A DNA stretch of 64,000 bases from Brochothrix campestris (GCF_046058945.1 NZ_CP175511.1:2170001-2234000); one strand, 5' to 3'; shown: positions 8,601 to 17,287, counted from the stretch's first letter. Program-made: numbers and translations. Notes: generated by a model not told the origin, from the sequence alone.

Positions 8601-9461
8601 TGTTTGTTCATCTTCTTTTTTATTTGTTACGCGCCAAATATGAAGACAGAGGTATAAACGCTCATCTTGGGATAATTCCCAACCTTCTGTTTTGTTTAAA
8701 AAATAAGCAATCTTTTCGACCGTTTTATACGCATCCGCATATTTAAGTCGCATCATTTCAAGTAAACCAGAATCTAACGAGTTAATGCCGACCGGTTCAT
8801 TATCCAGATGACGTAAAACAAAAAAACGTAAGTGTGAGACAAAGCGATCGTAATGGAACGACTCTTGATTAAGTAGTATTTGGTATTTTATTTGAATGAT
8901 TTCAAGAATATTATGCACTATTTTTGACATTTTTAGCGTTTCTTGGAGTTTGCCTTCATTCAATTGCGCATTGACAAAATGATAGGTCAAAAAAACATCC
9001 TCACCGCGTGGTAGCTCAATCTTAAACTTTGCTGTAATAATACCCATTGCGATTTTGGCAGCCTCATATTCTTTCGGGAACAATTTCTTTACTTCCCAAC
9101 GAATGGAGGTATTCGTCATCTCAATATTACTCATCGCTCTTTCGATTAAAAAACTAATGTGATCGGCCAAAATTAAGTAGTTGTTATTTTCGAATTGAAT
9201 ACCTAACTTTTCTTCAACAACAACTGTTATTTGTGAAGAGAGTTCTAATATCTTGGGATCCATTTGTAACAATGTTTCTACACCCTCATTTGTTTTTGCA
9301 CTGTGAGACTCAGCAATGAAACGTCGCTCAATCTTTTCTTCATCAATCTCATCATTAATCTTTTTATTAAATCCAATCCCGCTCCCAATAACAATCCATT
9401 CTGTTAAATCGTTATCTTTAACCAAAACAGCATTATTATTAAAACTTCGGATGACCTTCAT
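8592..9461 (-). CDS. licT: BglG/LicT-family transcriptional antiterminator
   Basis: This 289-residue protein has an N-terminal RNA-binding CAT domain (residues 1-55, with NNNAVLV and GSGIGF) and two PRD domains. Conserved PRD histidines sit in LADHISF, LTYHFVN, VSHLRFFVLRHL and LCLHIWRV. In the family, phosphorylation by the cognate permease inactivates the protein and HPr-dependent phosphorylation activates it. The active dimer binds RAT RNA and prevents termination. Its own leader has a RAT/terminator, so it is autoregulated, and five further RATs in this window could respond to it or to LicT2. The ATG follows GGGAGGG with good spacing. Confidence 0.95.
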   Translation of the reverse strand: MKVIRSFNNNAVLVKDNDLTEWIVIGSGIGFNKKINDEIDEEKIERRFIAESHSAKTNEGVETLLQMDPKILELSSQITVVVEEKLGIQFENNNYLILADHISFLIERAMSNIEMTNTSIRWEVKKLFPKEYEAAKIAMGIITAKFKIELPRGEDVFLTYHFVNAQLNEGKLQETLKMSKIVHNILEIIQIKYQILLNQESFHYDRFVSHLRFFVLRHLDNEPVGINSLDSGLLEMMRLKYADAYKTVEKIAYFLNKTEGWELSQDERLYLCLHIWRVTNKKEDEQTGV

Positions 9462-9481
9462 TCATGTCCCTCCCGTTAACT

Positions 9482-9616
9482 AAAAAATACCCATTGAAAC
9501 ACAAGCATACTGCGCGAACAATACGACATTGTATTCCAACAGGTAATGCCCGAACGTATCGGTAACACCCTCTTGCTTATACATGTAAGTTTAAACTAGT
9601 CTGAAAGCGTTGTCAA
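9482..9616 (-). promoter_or_regulatory. licT1 control region: cre, promoter and RAT/terminator
   Basis: The minus strand has TTGACA (9611-9616), a 17-base spacer and TAAACT (9588-9593). A near-consensus cre, TGAAAGCGTTGTCA (plus strand 9602-9615), overlaps the -35 box. Downstream is a RAT (9542-9570) with GGGTGTTACCG and CGGGCATTACC, overlapping a terminator at 9482-9545 that ends in TTTTTT. This predicts CcpA repression and antitermination control of the licT1-bglP operon. The remaining bases up to the pbuX stop codon (9617-9775) show no other recognisable element. Confidence 0.85.
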
Positions 9617-9775
9617 CGAGTTTCGAAGCTTTATTTATTCATTTTGATGACTTCAATCGCTTTCAATCGCCTCTTTTTCTCAAAAAAAAAGAAAATAATG
9701 ACATTTAAATCAGTTACAATTGATTAAAAAGACCCAGAACTACGATTGAGTAGCACCAGATCTTTATAATACATC

Positions 9776-11074
9776 TTATTTATGCACTGTGACAGAAGTC
9801 GACTCAGCCACTTGTTTGCGTCCCATATTAAAGACGATGTTTAACACAATGGCACAGACACTACCGGCGACGATACCATTGCTTGTGAACAATTGCACAA
9901 ATTTAGGTAAGGTCGCAAACAACTCTGGCACCGTTGTGACACCTAGACCTAAACCAACCGAACAGGCAATAATTAATAAATTCTCCTGTGAGGCAAAGTT
10001 AACTGTGCCGAGCATTTTGATCCCTTGAGCGACAACCATTCCAAACATCGCAATCATTGCGCCACCTAACACAGGCGTTGGAATCGTTGTTGTTATCGCA
10101 CCCATTTTTGGAATTAAACCGAGAATCACTAAGAACGCAGCCGCAACATAGATAACCTTGCGTGTTTTAATGCCTGATAACTGTACGAGGCCAACATTTT
10201 GTGAGTAAGCCGTGTAAGGGAATGTATTGAATACACCACCTAAAATAATCGCCAACCCTTCTGAGCGATAACCGCGAGCTAAATCGTTCGGTGTTAATTT
10301 TTTCTTTGTAATATCACTTAAGGCAAAATACACACCAGTTGACTCGACCATACTGACTAACGAGATAATAATCATCGTTAAAATCGCCGAAAAATTAAAG
10401 GTTGGCACCCCAAAATAAAACGGCGTTGGCACGTGAACCCAAGAAGCCTCCGCCACAGACTGGAAGGAAATTCCTTTGCCGATGAGTGTAAAAAGTGTGC
10501 CTGCTAGAATACCAATTAAAACAGCAATTGCTCGCATAAAACCAGAGCCAAAACGATAAGTTAAAATAATGACAAGTAATGTTCCGAATCCTAACGCCAG
10601 GTTATAACCTGACCCAAAATCAGCACTCCCTTGACCACCAGCCAAATTATTAATTGCTACCGGGATTAACGTCAAACCAATGACCGTTACAACTGATCCA
10701 GTCACAACCGGAGGGAAGAATCGCACAACTTTGGAAAAGAATGGTGCAATTAAAAAGACAAACAGGCCTGATGCAATAATCGCACCATAAATCGCACCAA
10801 TGCTAATGTCCTGACCAATCAACACAATCGGTGCAATCGCTTGAACAGCACAGCCCAATACGACTGGCAAACCAATACCAATAAATTTACCCACACGTAA
10901 TTGCAAGAACGTCGCAATCCCACACATAAAAATATCAATCGAAACTAAGTACGTTGTTTGTTGCACTGTAAATCCGAGTTGGTTGGCAATTAACAACGGC
11001 ACAATGACTGCCCCCGCATACATTGCTAATACATGTTGCAAACCTAACGCAACGATTCTTCCTTTTTTAAACAT
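9776..11074 (-). CDS. pbuX: Xanthine/purine permease, NCS2 family
   Basis: This 432-residue polytopic membrane protein belongs to the nucleobase:cation symporter 2 family (UraA/XanQ fold), with about 12-14 hydrophobic segments. The segment TAYSQNVGLVQLSGIKTRK matches xanthine permeases of the PbuX type more closely than uracil permeases. It should import xanthine or a related purine for salvage. A guanine-type riboswitch with a terminator precedes it, so high intracellular guanine or hypoxanthine should switch it off. No xpt gene accompanies it here, unlike the common xpt-pbuX operon. The exact substrate is inferred. Confidence 0.92.
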   Translation of the reverse strand: MFKKGRIVALGLQHVLAMYAGAVIVPLLIANQLGFTVQQTTYLVSIDIFMCGIATFLQLRVGKFIGIGLPVVLGCAVQAIAPIVLIGQDISIGAIYGAIIASGLFVFLIAPFFSKVVRFFPPVVTGSVVTVIGLTLIPVAINNLAGGQGSADFGSGYNLALGFGTLLVIILTYRFGSGFMRAIAVLIGILAGTLFTLIGKGISFQSVAEASWVHVPTPFYFGVPTFNFSAILTMIIISLVSMVESTGVYFALSDITKKKLTPNDLARGYRSEGLAIILGGVFNTFPYTAYSQNVGLVQLSGIKTRKVIYVAAAFLVILGLIPKMGAITTTIPTPVLGGAMIAMFGMVVAQGIKMLGTVNFASQENLLIIACSVGLGLGVTTVPELFATLPKFVQLFTSNGIVAGSVCAIVLNIVFNMGRKQVAESTSVTVHK

Positions 11075-11100
11075 TGATCAAAAATCCCCTCTCAGACTCT

Positions 11101-11135
11101 AAATAAAAGCTGCCCCTCTAAATGAGGAGCAGCTT
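11101..11135 (-). terminator. Riboswitch expression-platform terminator
   Basis: The minus strand carries AAGCTGCTCCTC and GAGGGGCAGCTT as hairpin arms (11107-11135) followed by TTTTATTT. It lies between the purine aptamer and pbuX, the expected position for ligand-induced termination. Confidence 0.88.
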
Positions 11136-11183
11136 AATCTACTTAGCAGTATCACTATTGCTAACCATTCATGCCTATGCCTC

Positions 11184-11252
11184 ACTTATAGTCCGACTGT
11201 TTACGGCAGTCAGGTAGAAACGCGTCGTCCATATTACGACAATTATATAAGT
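11184..11252 (-). promoter_or_regulatory. Purine (guanine-type) riboswitch aptamer
   Basis: Read on the minus strand, the P1 arms are ACTTATA and TATAAGT. The junction contains ATATGG and TTTCTACC, and loops such as CCGTAAA match the purine aptamer. The diagnostic segment is GGACTATAA: a C at the ligand-pairing position indicates guanine or hypoxanthine, whereas adenine aptamers have T. A terminator and then pbuX follow, so the switch is predicted to turn purine uptake off when guanine is plentiful. Confidence 0.93.
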
Positions 11253-11443
11253 GCTTGTTTATGATACAACCAATGATTCACGTCATCGCTTTCATCATCT
11301 TGCATATACTATTGCATTTAGTTTAGCCTTTTTTGGTTAAAAGGTCAAGCCTATCCGAACGTTTGACGTACGTTTAAGAAGAATTAACACATTATCGTTC
11401 GTGTTTTTAACCAGAAATGATTTATATGTCGTTAAAAATAAAA

Positions 11444-11790
11444 AAACAGAGGTGAAAACACCTCTGTTTCAGATTGTAGACAAAGTCTAAAGAGACTTCA
11501 TTTTCTTTCGAATGCTATTACAGTGACTTTGTTTACGAGATGATAAGACTGAATAGTAAGGCTGTTATGTCCTCTAGTTTAATCAACCAGAAACTGTCAA
11601 CTTTCAGAAAAATGGCAGCGACGGTAAATAGTCGCCTTCATTTCTCTTCCAAGCTGTATGCTTCCAACCGGTTGATTTCACTTTCGTTCTAGTAGGCACG
11701 ACGAGCGAGTGACGGTGCGCGTACTGATGGTACGTAATCCCGAGCGAGCAAGTCGTAACGACCTAGAACAGCATTTATCTTCAGTCTAAG
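11444..11790 (-). repeat. 3' UTR mosaic repeat with terminator (copy B)
   Basis: This lies between the bdhA stop codon and a minus-strand terminator hairpin (11444-11469, arms AAACAGAGGTG/CACCTCTGTTT, then a U-run). It contains CAGATTGTAGACAAAGTC (11470-11487) with an inverted partner near 11525-11542. The pair AAGACTGAATAG...GGCTGTT and AACAGC...TTCAGTCT encloses an AATCAACC...GGTTGATT arm and a palindrome around GTGCGCGTAC/GTACGTAAT. This is the most complete copy of the family. The stretch between it and the riboswitch (11253-11443) shows no gene. Confidence 0.8.
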
Positions 11791-11834
11791 AATACACTTT
11801 AGTTCCTTATTAATAAAATAAGCGACTCCAACTT

Positions 11835-12884
11835 TTATTTTTCGCCACTTAACTCAACTAAAATTTTCGCCTGCGTTTTATCGTTCGTTAACGCTTCAAA
11901 ACCGTTGCTGACAATGTCATCCAAGACAATCTGTGAAGTGACGATTCCTTGCGGTTTCAATTGCCCTGTTCCCATCAAGTCAACCGTTTGTTGGAAAGTT
12001 GTCGGTGTGTAGGCAATTGAAGATGTGATTTTAACACCCGTATTTGTAAGGTGGAGCGGATTCCATTCAATCGGACGAGCAAAGATGGAAACAATCACCA
12101 TTGTCCCACGAGCGCGAGTTGCATCAATTGCTGCCTTGAAGGTTGGTGCGACTCCAGCCACCTCAAAGGTCACATCGACACCACCAGGTACGATGTCACG
12201 AATAGCTTGTATCCCATCAACTTCACCCGAATTAATTGCATGTGTCGCCCCTAATTCTAAGGCTTTTTCTAAGCGATTGGCTGACAAATCGAGCACAATG
12301 ATCTTACTTGCCCCAGCAGCTTTTGCGGCAATTACTGTTAATAACCCAATTGGACCGGCCCCAAAAACAGCCACAGTGTCGCCAAAGAGCAGTTCACTCT
12401 CTTTAATCGCCTGCACAGCCACTGCCATCGGCTCGACTAAGGCACCATCTTGTAGTGTCATTGTTTCTGGTAACTTGTAGACTTGTTTTTCGGGAGCATT
12501 GGCAAAGGTTGTGAAACCACCATCGCCATGTAAGCCAATAAAACTAAAGCCATCATATGTATCAAGCGCCTCTGGTTTAATACCATGAGTCAGTGTCGGA
12601 TTAATCGCTACACGATCGCCTACTTTAAAACGCGTAACCTCGCTGCCTACTTTTTCAATCACACCGGCAAATTCATGCCCCATAATTAAAGGTGCAACTT
12701 CACCAGTAAATTGATCCGGTTCATTCACAGGTACAAAGACAGGCCCTTCTTGATATTCGTGTAAATCACTCCCACAAATACCGGCCCAAGCAACGCGAAC
12801 AGTCACTTCATCAGTCTTTAACGCCTTCAACTCTCGTTCTTCGATCCGAATATCCTTTTCGCCATACCAAACTGCTGCCTTCAT
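11835..12884 (-). CDS. bdhA: Zinc-dependent (R,R)-2,3-butanediol dehydrogenase
   Basis: This 349-residue medium-chain dehydrogenase probably interconverts acetoin/diacetyl and 2,3-butanediol with NAD(H) in the cytoplasm. It has the catalytic zinc ligands in GICGSDLH (Cys near 37) and GHEFAGVIEKVG (His near 70), and a Rossmann motif VFGAGPIGLL near residue 175. The segment LHEYQEGPVFVP is typical of the butanediol dehydrogenase group. The four-cysteine structural zinc loop is not evident. It is divergent from ansA and ends in a 3' UTR repeat and terminator. Sorbitol or threonine dehydrogenases are less likely alternatives. Confidence 0.88.
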   Translation of the reverse strand: MKAAVWYGEKDIRIEERELKALKTDEVTVRVAWAGICGSDLHEYQEGPVFVPVNEPDQFTGEVAPLIMGHEFAGVIEKVGSEVTRFKVGDRVAINPTLTHGIKPEALDTYDGFSFIGLHGDGGFTTFANAPEKQVYKLPETMTLQDGALVEPMAVAVQAIKESELLFGDTVAVFGAGPIGLLTVIAAKAAGASKIIVLDLSANRLEKALELGATHAINSGEVDGIQAIRDIVPGGVDVTFEVAGVAPTFKAAIDATRARGTMVIVSIFARPIEWNPLHLTNTGVKITSSIAYTPTTFQQTVDLMGTGQLKPQGIVTSQIVLDDIVSNGFEALTNDKTQAKILVELSGEK

Positions 12885-12977
12885 TTATAAAACCCCCATT
12901 TAAAGTATTAAAAAAGTCGGCCACCACTAGATGTAACCGTTTTCTTTTCTCTTTAAGTATAGCTAATGTCACTGCAC

Positions 12978-13095
12978 TTGTCTATTGAACGATACCTATT
13001 AAGTTATATCATGTGACAAATAGACAAACGAACTAATACTTTTACTTGTCGGTTGCACGCTCATTCGTTAAAATAGAAAAAGATAGACAAACGAA
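12978..13095. promoter_or_regulatory. Shared operator-like repeats in the bdhA/ansA divergent region
   Basis: TTGTCTATT at 12978-12986 and AATAGACAA at 13019-13027 form a perfect 9-base inverted repeat. The 13-base ATAGACAAACGAA occurs at 13020-13032 and again at 13083-13095 just before the ansA ribosome site. The first arm lies near the -35 position of a plausible bdhA promoter (TATACT). A possible ansA promoter is TTGTCG (13046-13051) with TAAAAT (13069-13074). This suggests one unidentified regulator acting on both genes. Confidence 0.5.
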
Positions 13096-13110
13096 TGAAG
13101 GAGGCTTATC

Positions 13111-14118
13111 ATGAAAATTCTCGTATTAGCAACCGGGGGCACAATCGCTTCTGTTGAAACCGCTAATGGGTTGCTTCCTGGATTAAATGTTCAAGAATTA
13201 CGCAACTATTTTTCAGAACAAAACAACACACGTCAACATAGTGACTTAACACTTGATTTCCATCTTTTAATGAACAAAGACAGTACAAATATGAGCCCGA
13301 ATGACTGGGTTACTATTTCCCAGGCAATTGAACGCGACTATAACAACTATGATGCCTTTATTGTGACACACGGCACAGATACACTCGGATATACTGCCGC
13401 CGCCCTGTCGTACATGCTACAAGGCGTCAACAAACCGATTGTCTTAACTGGCTCACAAATTCCACTCAGCTTTCATAAAACGGATGCAAAACGGAACGTT
13501 CGCGACGCCCTCACTTATTGCTTAGAAGGCCAACCAGGCGTTGTCGTTGTGTTCGACGGCAAAGTCATTCAAGGTACACGAGCAGTTAAAATTCGCACCA
13601 AAAGTTATGATGCGTTCGCGAGCGTTAATCACCCGTATATCGCTCAGATTGAAGGCGGACATGTGACCATGACGACTTCTCCTGCGCAAACAGAGGAGAC
13701 CATGCAGTTCAACACAACCATTTGCCCCGATATTTTCCTTTTGAAATTGTTCCCAGGCTTAAAAGCCTCTTTTTTCGAGGCAATCGCAAAAGATTATGAT
13801 GGCATCATCATTGAAAGTTTCGGAAATGGCGGGTTGCCGTTTGAAGATGAGAACATCCTTGAACAGGTCGGAAAACTGACAGAACAAGGCGTGTCAGTTG
13901 TGATGACAACGCAATGTTTAGAGGAAGGCGAAAACTTACTGCTCTATGAAGTGGGCCAAAAAGTGGCGCAATACCCTGTCATTTTATCTGGCGATATGAA
14001 TACTGAAGCCATCGTCCCAAAACTAATGTGGGTATTAGGCCAAACGAAAGATCCAATTGCCGTAAAACGATTGTTCGAAACACCGATTGGTGGCGACTTG
14101 TCAGCTGACTGGGCTTAA
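13111..14118 (+). CDS. ansA: L-asparaginase, type I (cytoplasmic)
   Basis: This 335-residue enzyme hydrolyses L-asparagine to aspartate and ammonia. Both catalytic threonine segments are present: ATGGTIAS near residue 7 and THGTDTLGYTA near residue 90. A conserved lysine lies in SFHKTDAKRN. There is no signal peptide, so it is the cytoplasmic type. The ATG follows GGAGG. It is divergent from bdhA, and the intergenic region contains shared repeats. It ends at a bidirectional terminator facing bglP4. Confidence 0.95.
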   Translation: MKILVLATGGTIASVETANGLLPGLNVQELRNYFSEQNNTRQHSDLTLDFHLLMNKDSTNMSPNDWVTISQAIERDYNNYDAFIVTHGTDTLGYTAAALSYMLQGVNKPIVLTGSQIPLSFHKTDAKRNVRDALTYCLEGQPGVVVVFDGKVIQGTRAVKIRTKSYDAFASVNHPYIAQIEGGHVTMTTSPAQTEETMQFNTTICPDIFLLKLFPGLKASFFEAIAKDYDGIIIESFGNGGLPFEDENILEQVGKLTEQGVSVVMTTQCLEEGENLLLYEVGQKVAQYPVILSGDMNTEAIVPKLMWVLGQTKDPIAVKRLFETPIGGDLSADWA

Positions 14119-14141
14119 ATACACCTAAAAGCAGGTTAATT

Positions 14142-14200
14142 GACTTTGGCTACAAGAACACTTGACTTAAAAGAAGCCACCCGCATAGCGGGTGGCTTCT
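14142..14200. terminator. Bidirectional terminator with a partial 3' UTR repeat
   Basis: AGAAGCCACCCGC/GCGGGTGGCTTCT at 14172-14200 is a strong hairpin with T-runs or A-runs on both sides between the convergent ansA and bglP4. Just before it, GACTTTGGCTACAAGA (14142-14157) is one arm of the 3' UTR repeat family, so this is a partial copy (C). Confidence 0.85.
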
Positions 14201-14212
14201 TTGTTAAACTTA

Positions 14213-16078
14213 TTATTTTGAAACTGTTACAATCGCATCATTCATTTTCACTGCGCCTGTTGTTTGCGCGAATGAGAAGTCTGCGTAATCTGCTGTATTT
14301 GTGACGATAACCATTGTTGTTGTATCGTATTCTTTCGATTTAATGCCTTCAATATTAAATTTACCAAGTACTTCACCACGTTTAACGTGAGCACCAGTTG
14401 AAGTTGTCATCTCAAAGAATTCGCCGTTCAACTCAACTGTATTAATACCGATATGAATTAATACTTCGATTCCTTGCTCTGATTTAATACCAATTGCGTG
14501 TTGTGTACCGTAAAGAATAATAACTTCACCATCAACAGGTGCTGTTACAACACCTTCACTCGGGATGACCGCGAAACCTTTACCCATAATTTCAGCACTG
14601 AAAACAGGATCGTTAACATCTTTCAATTCAACTAATTCACCTGTTAAAGGTGATGTGATTGTGTTAGCTGCTACTGCAGGCACTGTTGTTTCTGCTTTTG
14701 CTTGAGTTGTTGTAGCAGTCGCTGTTTGTTTCGGTTTTGGTAAACCAAACATAATCGCACCAATCATACCGATTGCAATCGTAATAACAAAGGCAATCAC
14801 TAATGCTGTAAAGTTAGAATTTTCACCCATAAAGAAGTTAAAGTATAGTGGGTTTAAAATCGGTGAGAACGTATCTGACGTTACACCACTGTAACTTACA
14901 ATCGCACCACCGACTGCTGACGCAATTAAACCAATGATAAACGGACGTTTGTATTTTAAGTTGACACCGTATAGTGCAGGTTCTGTAATACCAAAGAAAC
15001 CAGCAATTGTTGCTGAAACAGCAACTTCTTTATCTTTACCTTTTAAGCGGAAAATCATCCCCGCAACTGCTGATACTTGACCAAATACGGCAATTAACAT
15101 CACCGGTAAAATGGTATCATAACCTAATGAATCGATGTTGATCATTGCAATCGGTAAAATGGCCCAGTGCATACCGAAAACAACAAGTAATTGGAATAAA
15201 CCACCTAAGATTAAACCAGCAATTAATGGATTTAAGTCATAAGCGTATGTGTAAACTTTTGAAATCCAATCACCAACAAGCGTGCCTAAAGGCCCGATGA
15301 ATAAGAACGCTAATACGCCAGCTACTAATAAGGTGAAGAATGGTACAAAAACAATTTTCGCTGCTGCCGGAATGATTTTTTTGAAGAATCGTTCAACGTA
15401 AGACGTTACCCAGATTGCTAAAATCGTCGGTACAACCGCACCACCGTATTTATTAAAGTCGACATTGTAACCAAATGGTTTGAATACAAGTTCGCCGATT
15501 GATGGATCAACTAATGGATAAACCATTGCCGAAGCAATCGCCAAGGCGATAAAGCGATTCATCTTGAAGGCATCTGCCGCTGTAATCGCAATAAACAATG
15601 GAAGGAACTTGAAGATACCTGTTGAAATTGCTGTTAGCATTACATACGTTAATGATGTTTTAGTAATAACATCATACATTTCTAATGTGTTAACCAATGC
15701 CATTACGATACCAGCACCGGCAAGAACACCAATATACGGTGTGAAGAATGACGCAATCACTGCCAATGCGCCGCTTGCTGATTTTTTCTTCGGTGTGTTA
15801 TCTTGAGCTGCTTCACCGTTACTGTTCACATTATAGTTGTTGTTGATTGATGTGTAAACGTCATTTACTTCTGAACCGATCACGACTTGATATTGACCGC
15901 CACCACGAACAACTGACATAACTTTGTCAACTGACTCGAGCGCTTCTTTGTTTGCTTTTGATTCATCTTTCAAGACGAAACGTAAACGTGTGGCACAGTG
16001 CACGACTGAATCAACGTTTTGTTCGCCTCCGACATTTTCAACGATTTTCGCTGCAATATCTTTGTACTTATCTGCCAT
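14213..16078 (-). CDS. bglP: PTS beta-glucoside transporter subunit IIBCA
   Basis: This 621-residue permease has the IIB-IIC-IIA order. The IIB domain has VVHCATRLRFVLKDE with the phospho-cysteine, IIC carries FGITEPALYGVNLKYKRP, and the IIA histidine lies in VLIHIGINTVEL. It is more distant from the three tandem permeases than they are from each other, which suggests a different glycoside. It follows licT2 and a RAT/terminator, so LicT2 probably controls it, and BglP4 probably phosphorylates LicT2. No phospho-glucosidase gene is adjacent, so hydrolysis must use an enzyme encoded elsewhere, such as the GH1 pair at the left. Confidence 0.95.
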   Translation of the reverse strand: MADKYKDIAAKIVENVGGEQNVDSVVHCATRLRFVLKDESKANKEALESVDKVMSVVRGGGQYQVVIGSEVNDVYTSINNNYNVNSNGEAAQDNTPKKKSASGALAVIASFFTPYIGVLAGAGIVMALVNTLEMYDVITKTSLTYVMLTAISTGIFKFLPLFIAITAADAFKMNRFIALAIASAMVYPLVDPSIGELVFKPFGYNVDFNKYGGAVVPTILAIWVTSYVERFFKKIIPAAAKIVFVPFFTLLVAGVLAFLFIGPLGTLVGDWISKVYTYAYDLNPLIAGLILGGLFQLLVVFGMHWAILPIAMINIDSLGYDTILPVMLIAVFGQVSAVAGMIFRLKGKDKEVAVSATIAGFFGITEPALYGVNLKYKRPFIIGLIASAVGGAIVSYSGVTSDTFSPILNPLYFNFFMGENSNFTALVIAFVITIAIGMIGAIMFGLPKPKQTATATTTQAKAETTVPAVAANTITSPLTGELVELKDVNDPVFSAEIMGKGFAVIPSEGVVTAPVDGEVIILYGTQHAIGIKSEQGIEVLIHIGINTVELNGEFFEMTTSTGAHVKRGEVLGKFNIEGIKSKEYDTTTMVIVTNTADYADFSFAQTTGAVKMNDAIVTVSK

Positions 16079-16114
16079 TACAAATTCCTCCTATGTATGG
16101 TTCTTGTTATGATT

Positions 16115-16192
16115 ACAAAAAAAATAACCAAAGACACCCGACAATAAGTCTAGGAGTACTTTGGTTATGCCTGATCGAATCAGTAACAAGCC
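16115..16192 (-). promoter_or_regulatory. RAT antiterminator/terminator between licT2 and bglP4
   Basis: The minus-strand RAT (16163-16192) reads GGCTTGTTACTG...CAGGCATAACC. It overlaps a terminator with arms ATAACCAAAG (16159-16168) and CTTTGGTTAT (16124-16133), followed by at least seven T. Its stem sequence differs from the bglP1-type RATs, which would allow LicT1 and LicT2 to discriminate. Confidence 0.87.
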
Positions 16193-16268
16193 ATTATCTA
16201 TATGAAACCGATTTCTCATGGTACCGGTTTCTTTTACTTCGTAATAATAACAAAAAAAAGGGGGTAAA

Positions 16269-17087
16269 TCAAGAGACATTTCGATTTATATGAATAATTA
16301 AATAAAGTTTTTCATCTTCACTTAAAGTCCAACCGTACATTTCACCTAAGTATTGCTCAATTTTATGAATGCATTGGTCTTCAGCAACATAGCGTTCCTT
16401 CATCAATCCGTACATTTCATCGACTTTACCTTCAATCACTTCATTGCCTAAGTGTCGGATCACAAAAAACTTCAAATGCGTTATAAACCGTTGATACATA
16501 AATGACTCTTCGTCAAATTCAACATTAAAATGATACTGCACAATATTTAAGATATTTGTTAATATTTTCATGACTGATGTTGTTTCATGAAAATCAGAGC
16601 GACCGATTTCATCATTAATAAAATGCAACGCAATTGAACTCGCCTCATCCTTCGGTATTTTACGCCCCGTCTCTTTACTCAAGTAGGTAATTGCCTGGAT
16701 ACCAATTTCATAGTGGATTGGAAAAAAATGTTTAATTTCCCAGTTTAACGGGTTTTTTATATCCATTTCTGCCTCAAATCGTTGCAAAGCAAAATCGATA
16801 TGATCTGCCAACGTGACAAAAACCGACATATTTAACGTTTTATTTAGAATTTGTTCACCCATTTTAACAACTGCGTGTGTGTATTCTATCACTTCAGCCG
16901 AATAACGTTGTAAGAGATCGACTGATGTATTTTGTGGAACACTATATTTTTTTTCAATTATGTTAAGGTCTGTTAATTCATAAGGCGTCTTCGGAAAGCC
17001 AATCCCTTTGCCCGTAACAATGAGTTCTACACCGTTATCATCGAGCGCCATTGCAAAATTATTATTGATTTTCTTCATTATTTTCAT
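16269..17087 (-). CDS. licT: BglG/LicT-family transcriptional antiterminator
   Basis: This 272-residue antiterminator has an N-terminal RNA-binding domain (NNNFAMAL, GKGIGFPK) and two PRD domains. Their conserved histidines lie in LADHIDFAL, IALHFIND, THLKFFVIRHL and LIIHINRN. It should prevent termination at the RAT before bglP4 when the substrate is present. The ATG at 17087 follows AAAGGA by 10 bases; a second ATG lies four codons on. Unlike licT1 its own leader has no RAT, so it is controlled only at its promoter, where a sequence shared with the divergent Mga-type gene sits in the spacer. Confidence 0.94.
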   Translation of the reverse strand: MKIMKKINNNFAMALDDNGVELIVTGKGIGFPKTPYELTDLNIIEKKYSVPQNTSVDLLQRYSAEVIEYTHAVVKMGEQILNKTLNMSVFVTLADHIDFALQRFEAEMDIKNPLNWEIKHFFPIHYEIGIQAITYLSKETGRKIPKDEASSIALHFINDEIGRSDFHETTSVMKILTNILNIVQYHFNVEFDEESFMYQRFITHLKFFVIRHLGNEVIEGKVDEMYGLMKERYVAEDQCIHKIEQYLGEMYGWTLSEDEKLYLIIHINRNVS

Positions 17088-17138
17088 ATATACACCGTCC
17101 TTTCTTCTCTAGTAAAAACCGTTAATGGCATAACAATC

Positions 17139-17239
17139 ATTCTATACATCACCGTTTTTTTTGTCAATTAAAAAATAAAGCCTTTTCATGCATATAAAAC
17201 AGCTAACAATTGGATATCTCACCGTTTTTTCATTATAAT
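17139..17239. promoter_or_regulatory. Divergent promoters licT2/Mga1 with a shared 12-bp direct repeat
   Basis: For licT2 the minus strand has TTGACA (17162-17167), 17 bases and TAGAAT (17139-17144). For the Mga-type gene the plus strand has TTGGAT (17210-17215), 18 bases and TATAAT (17234-17239). The 12-mer TCACCGTTTTTT occurs at 17149-17160, inside the licT2 spacer, and at 17219-17230, inside the other spacer. It is a candidate operator for coordinate control. Confidence 0.65.
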
Positions 17240-17287
17240 AGGAAGAAATAACCGTAAAATCCCATTATTACTGAAAGGACGTTTCTT

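Noticed and set aside
12025..12480. 151-codon plus-strand frame opposite bdhA
   Set aside because: It is a shadow of the dehydrogenase, with no ribosome site.
16204..16231. Hairpin GAAACCG/CGGTTTC after licT2
   Set aside because: There is no U-run on the licT2 strand, so a terminator cannot be supported; it may only be a minor RNA structure.
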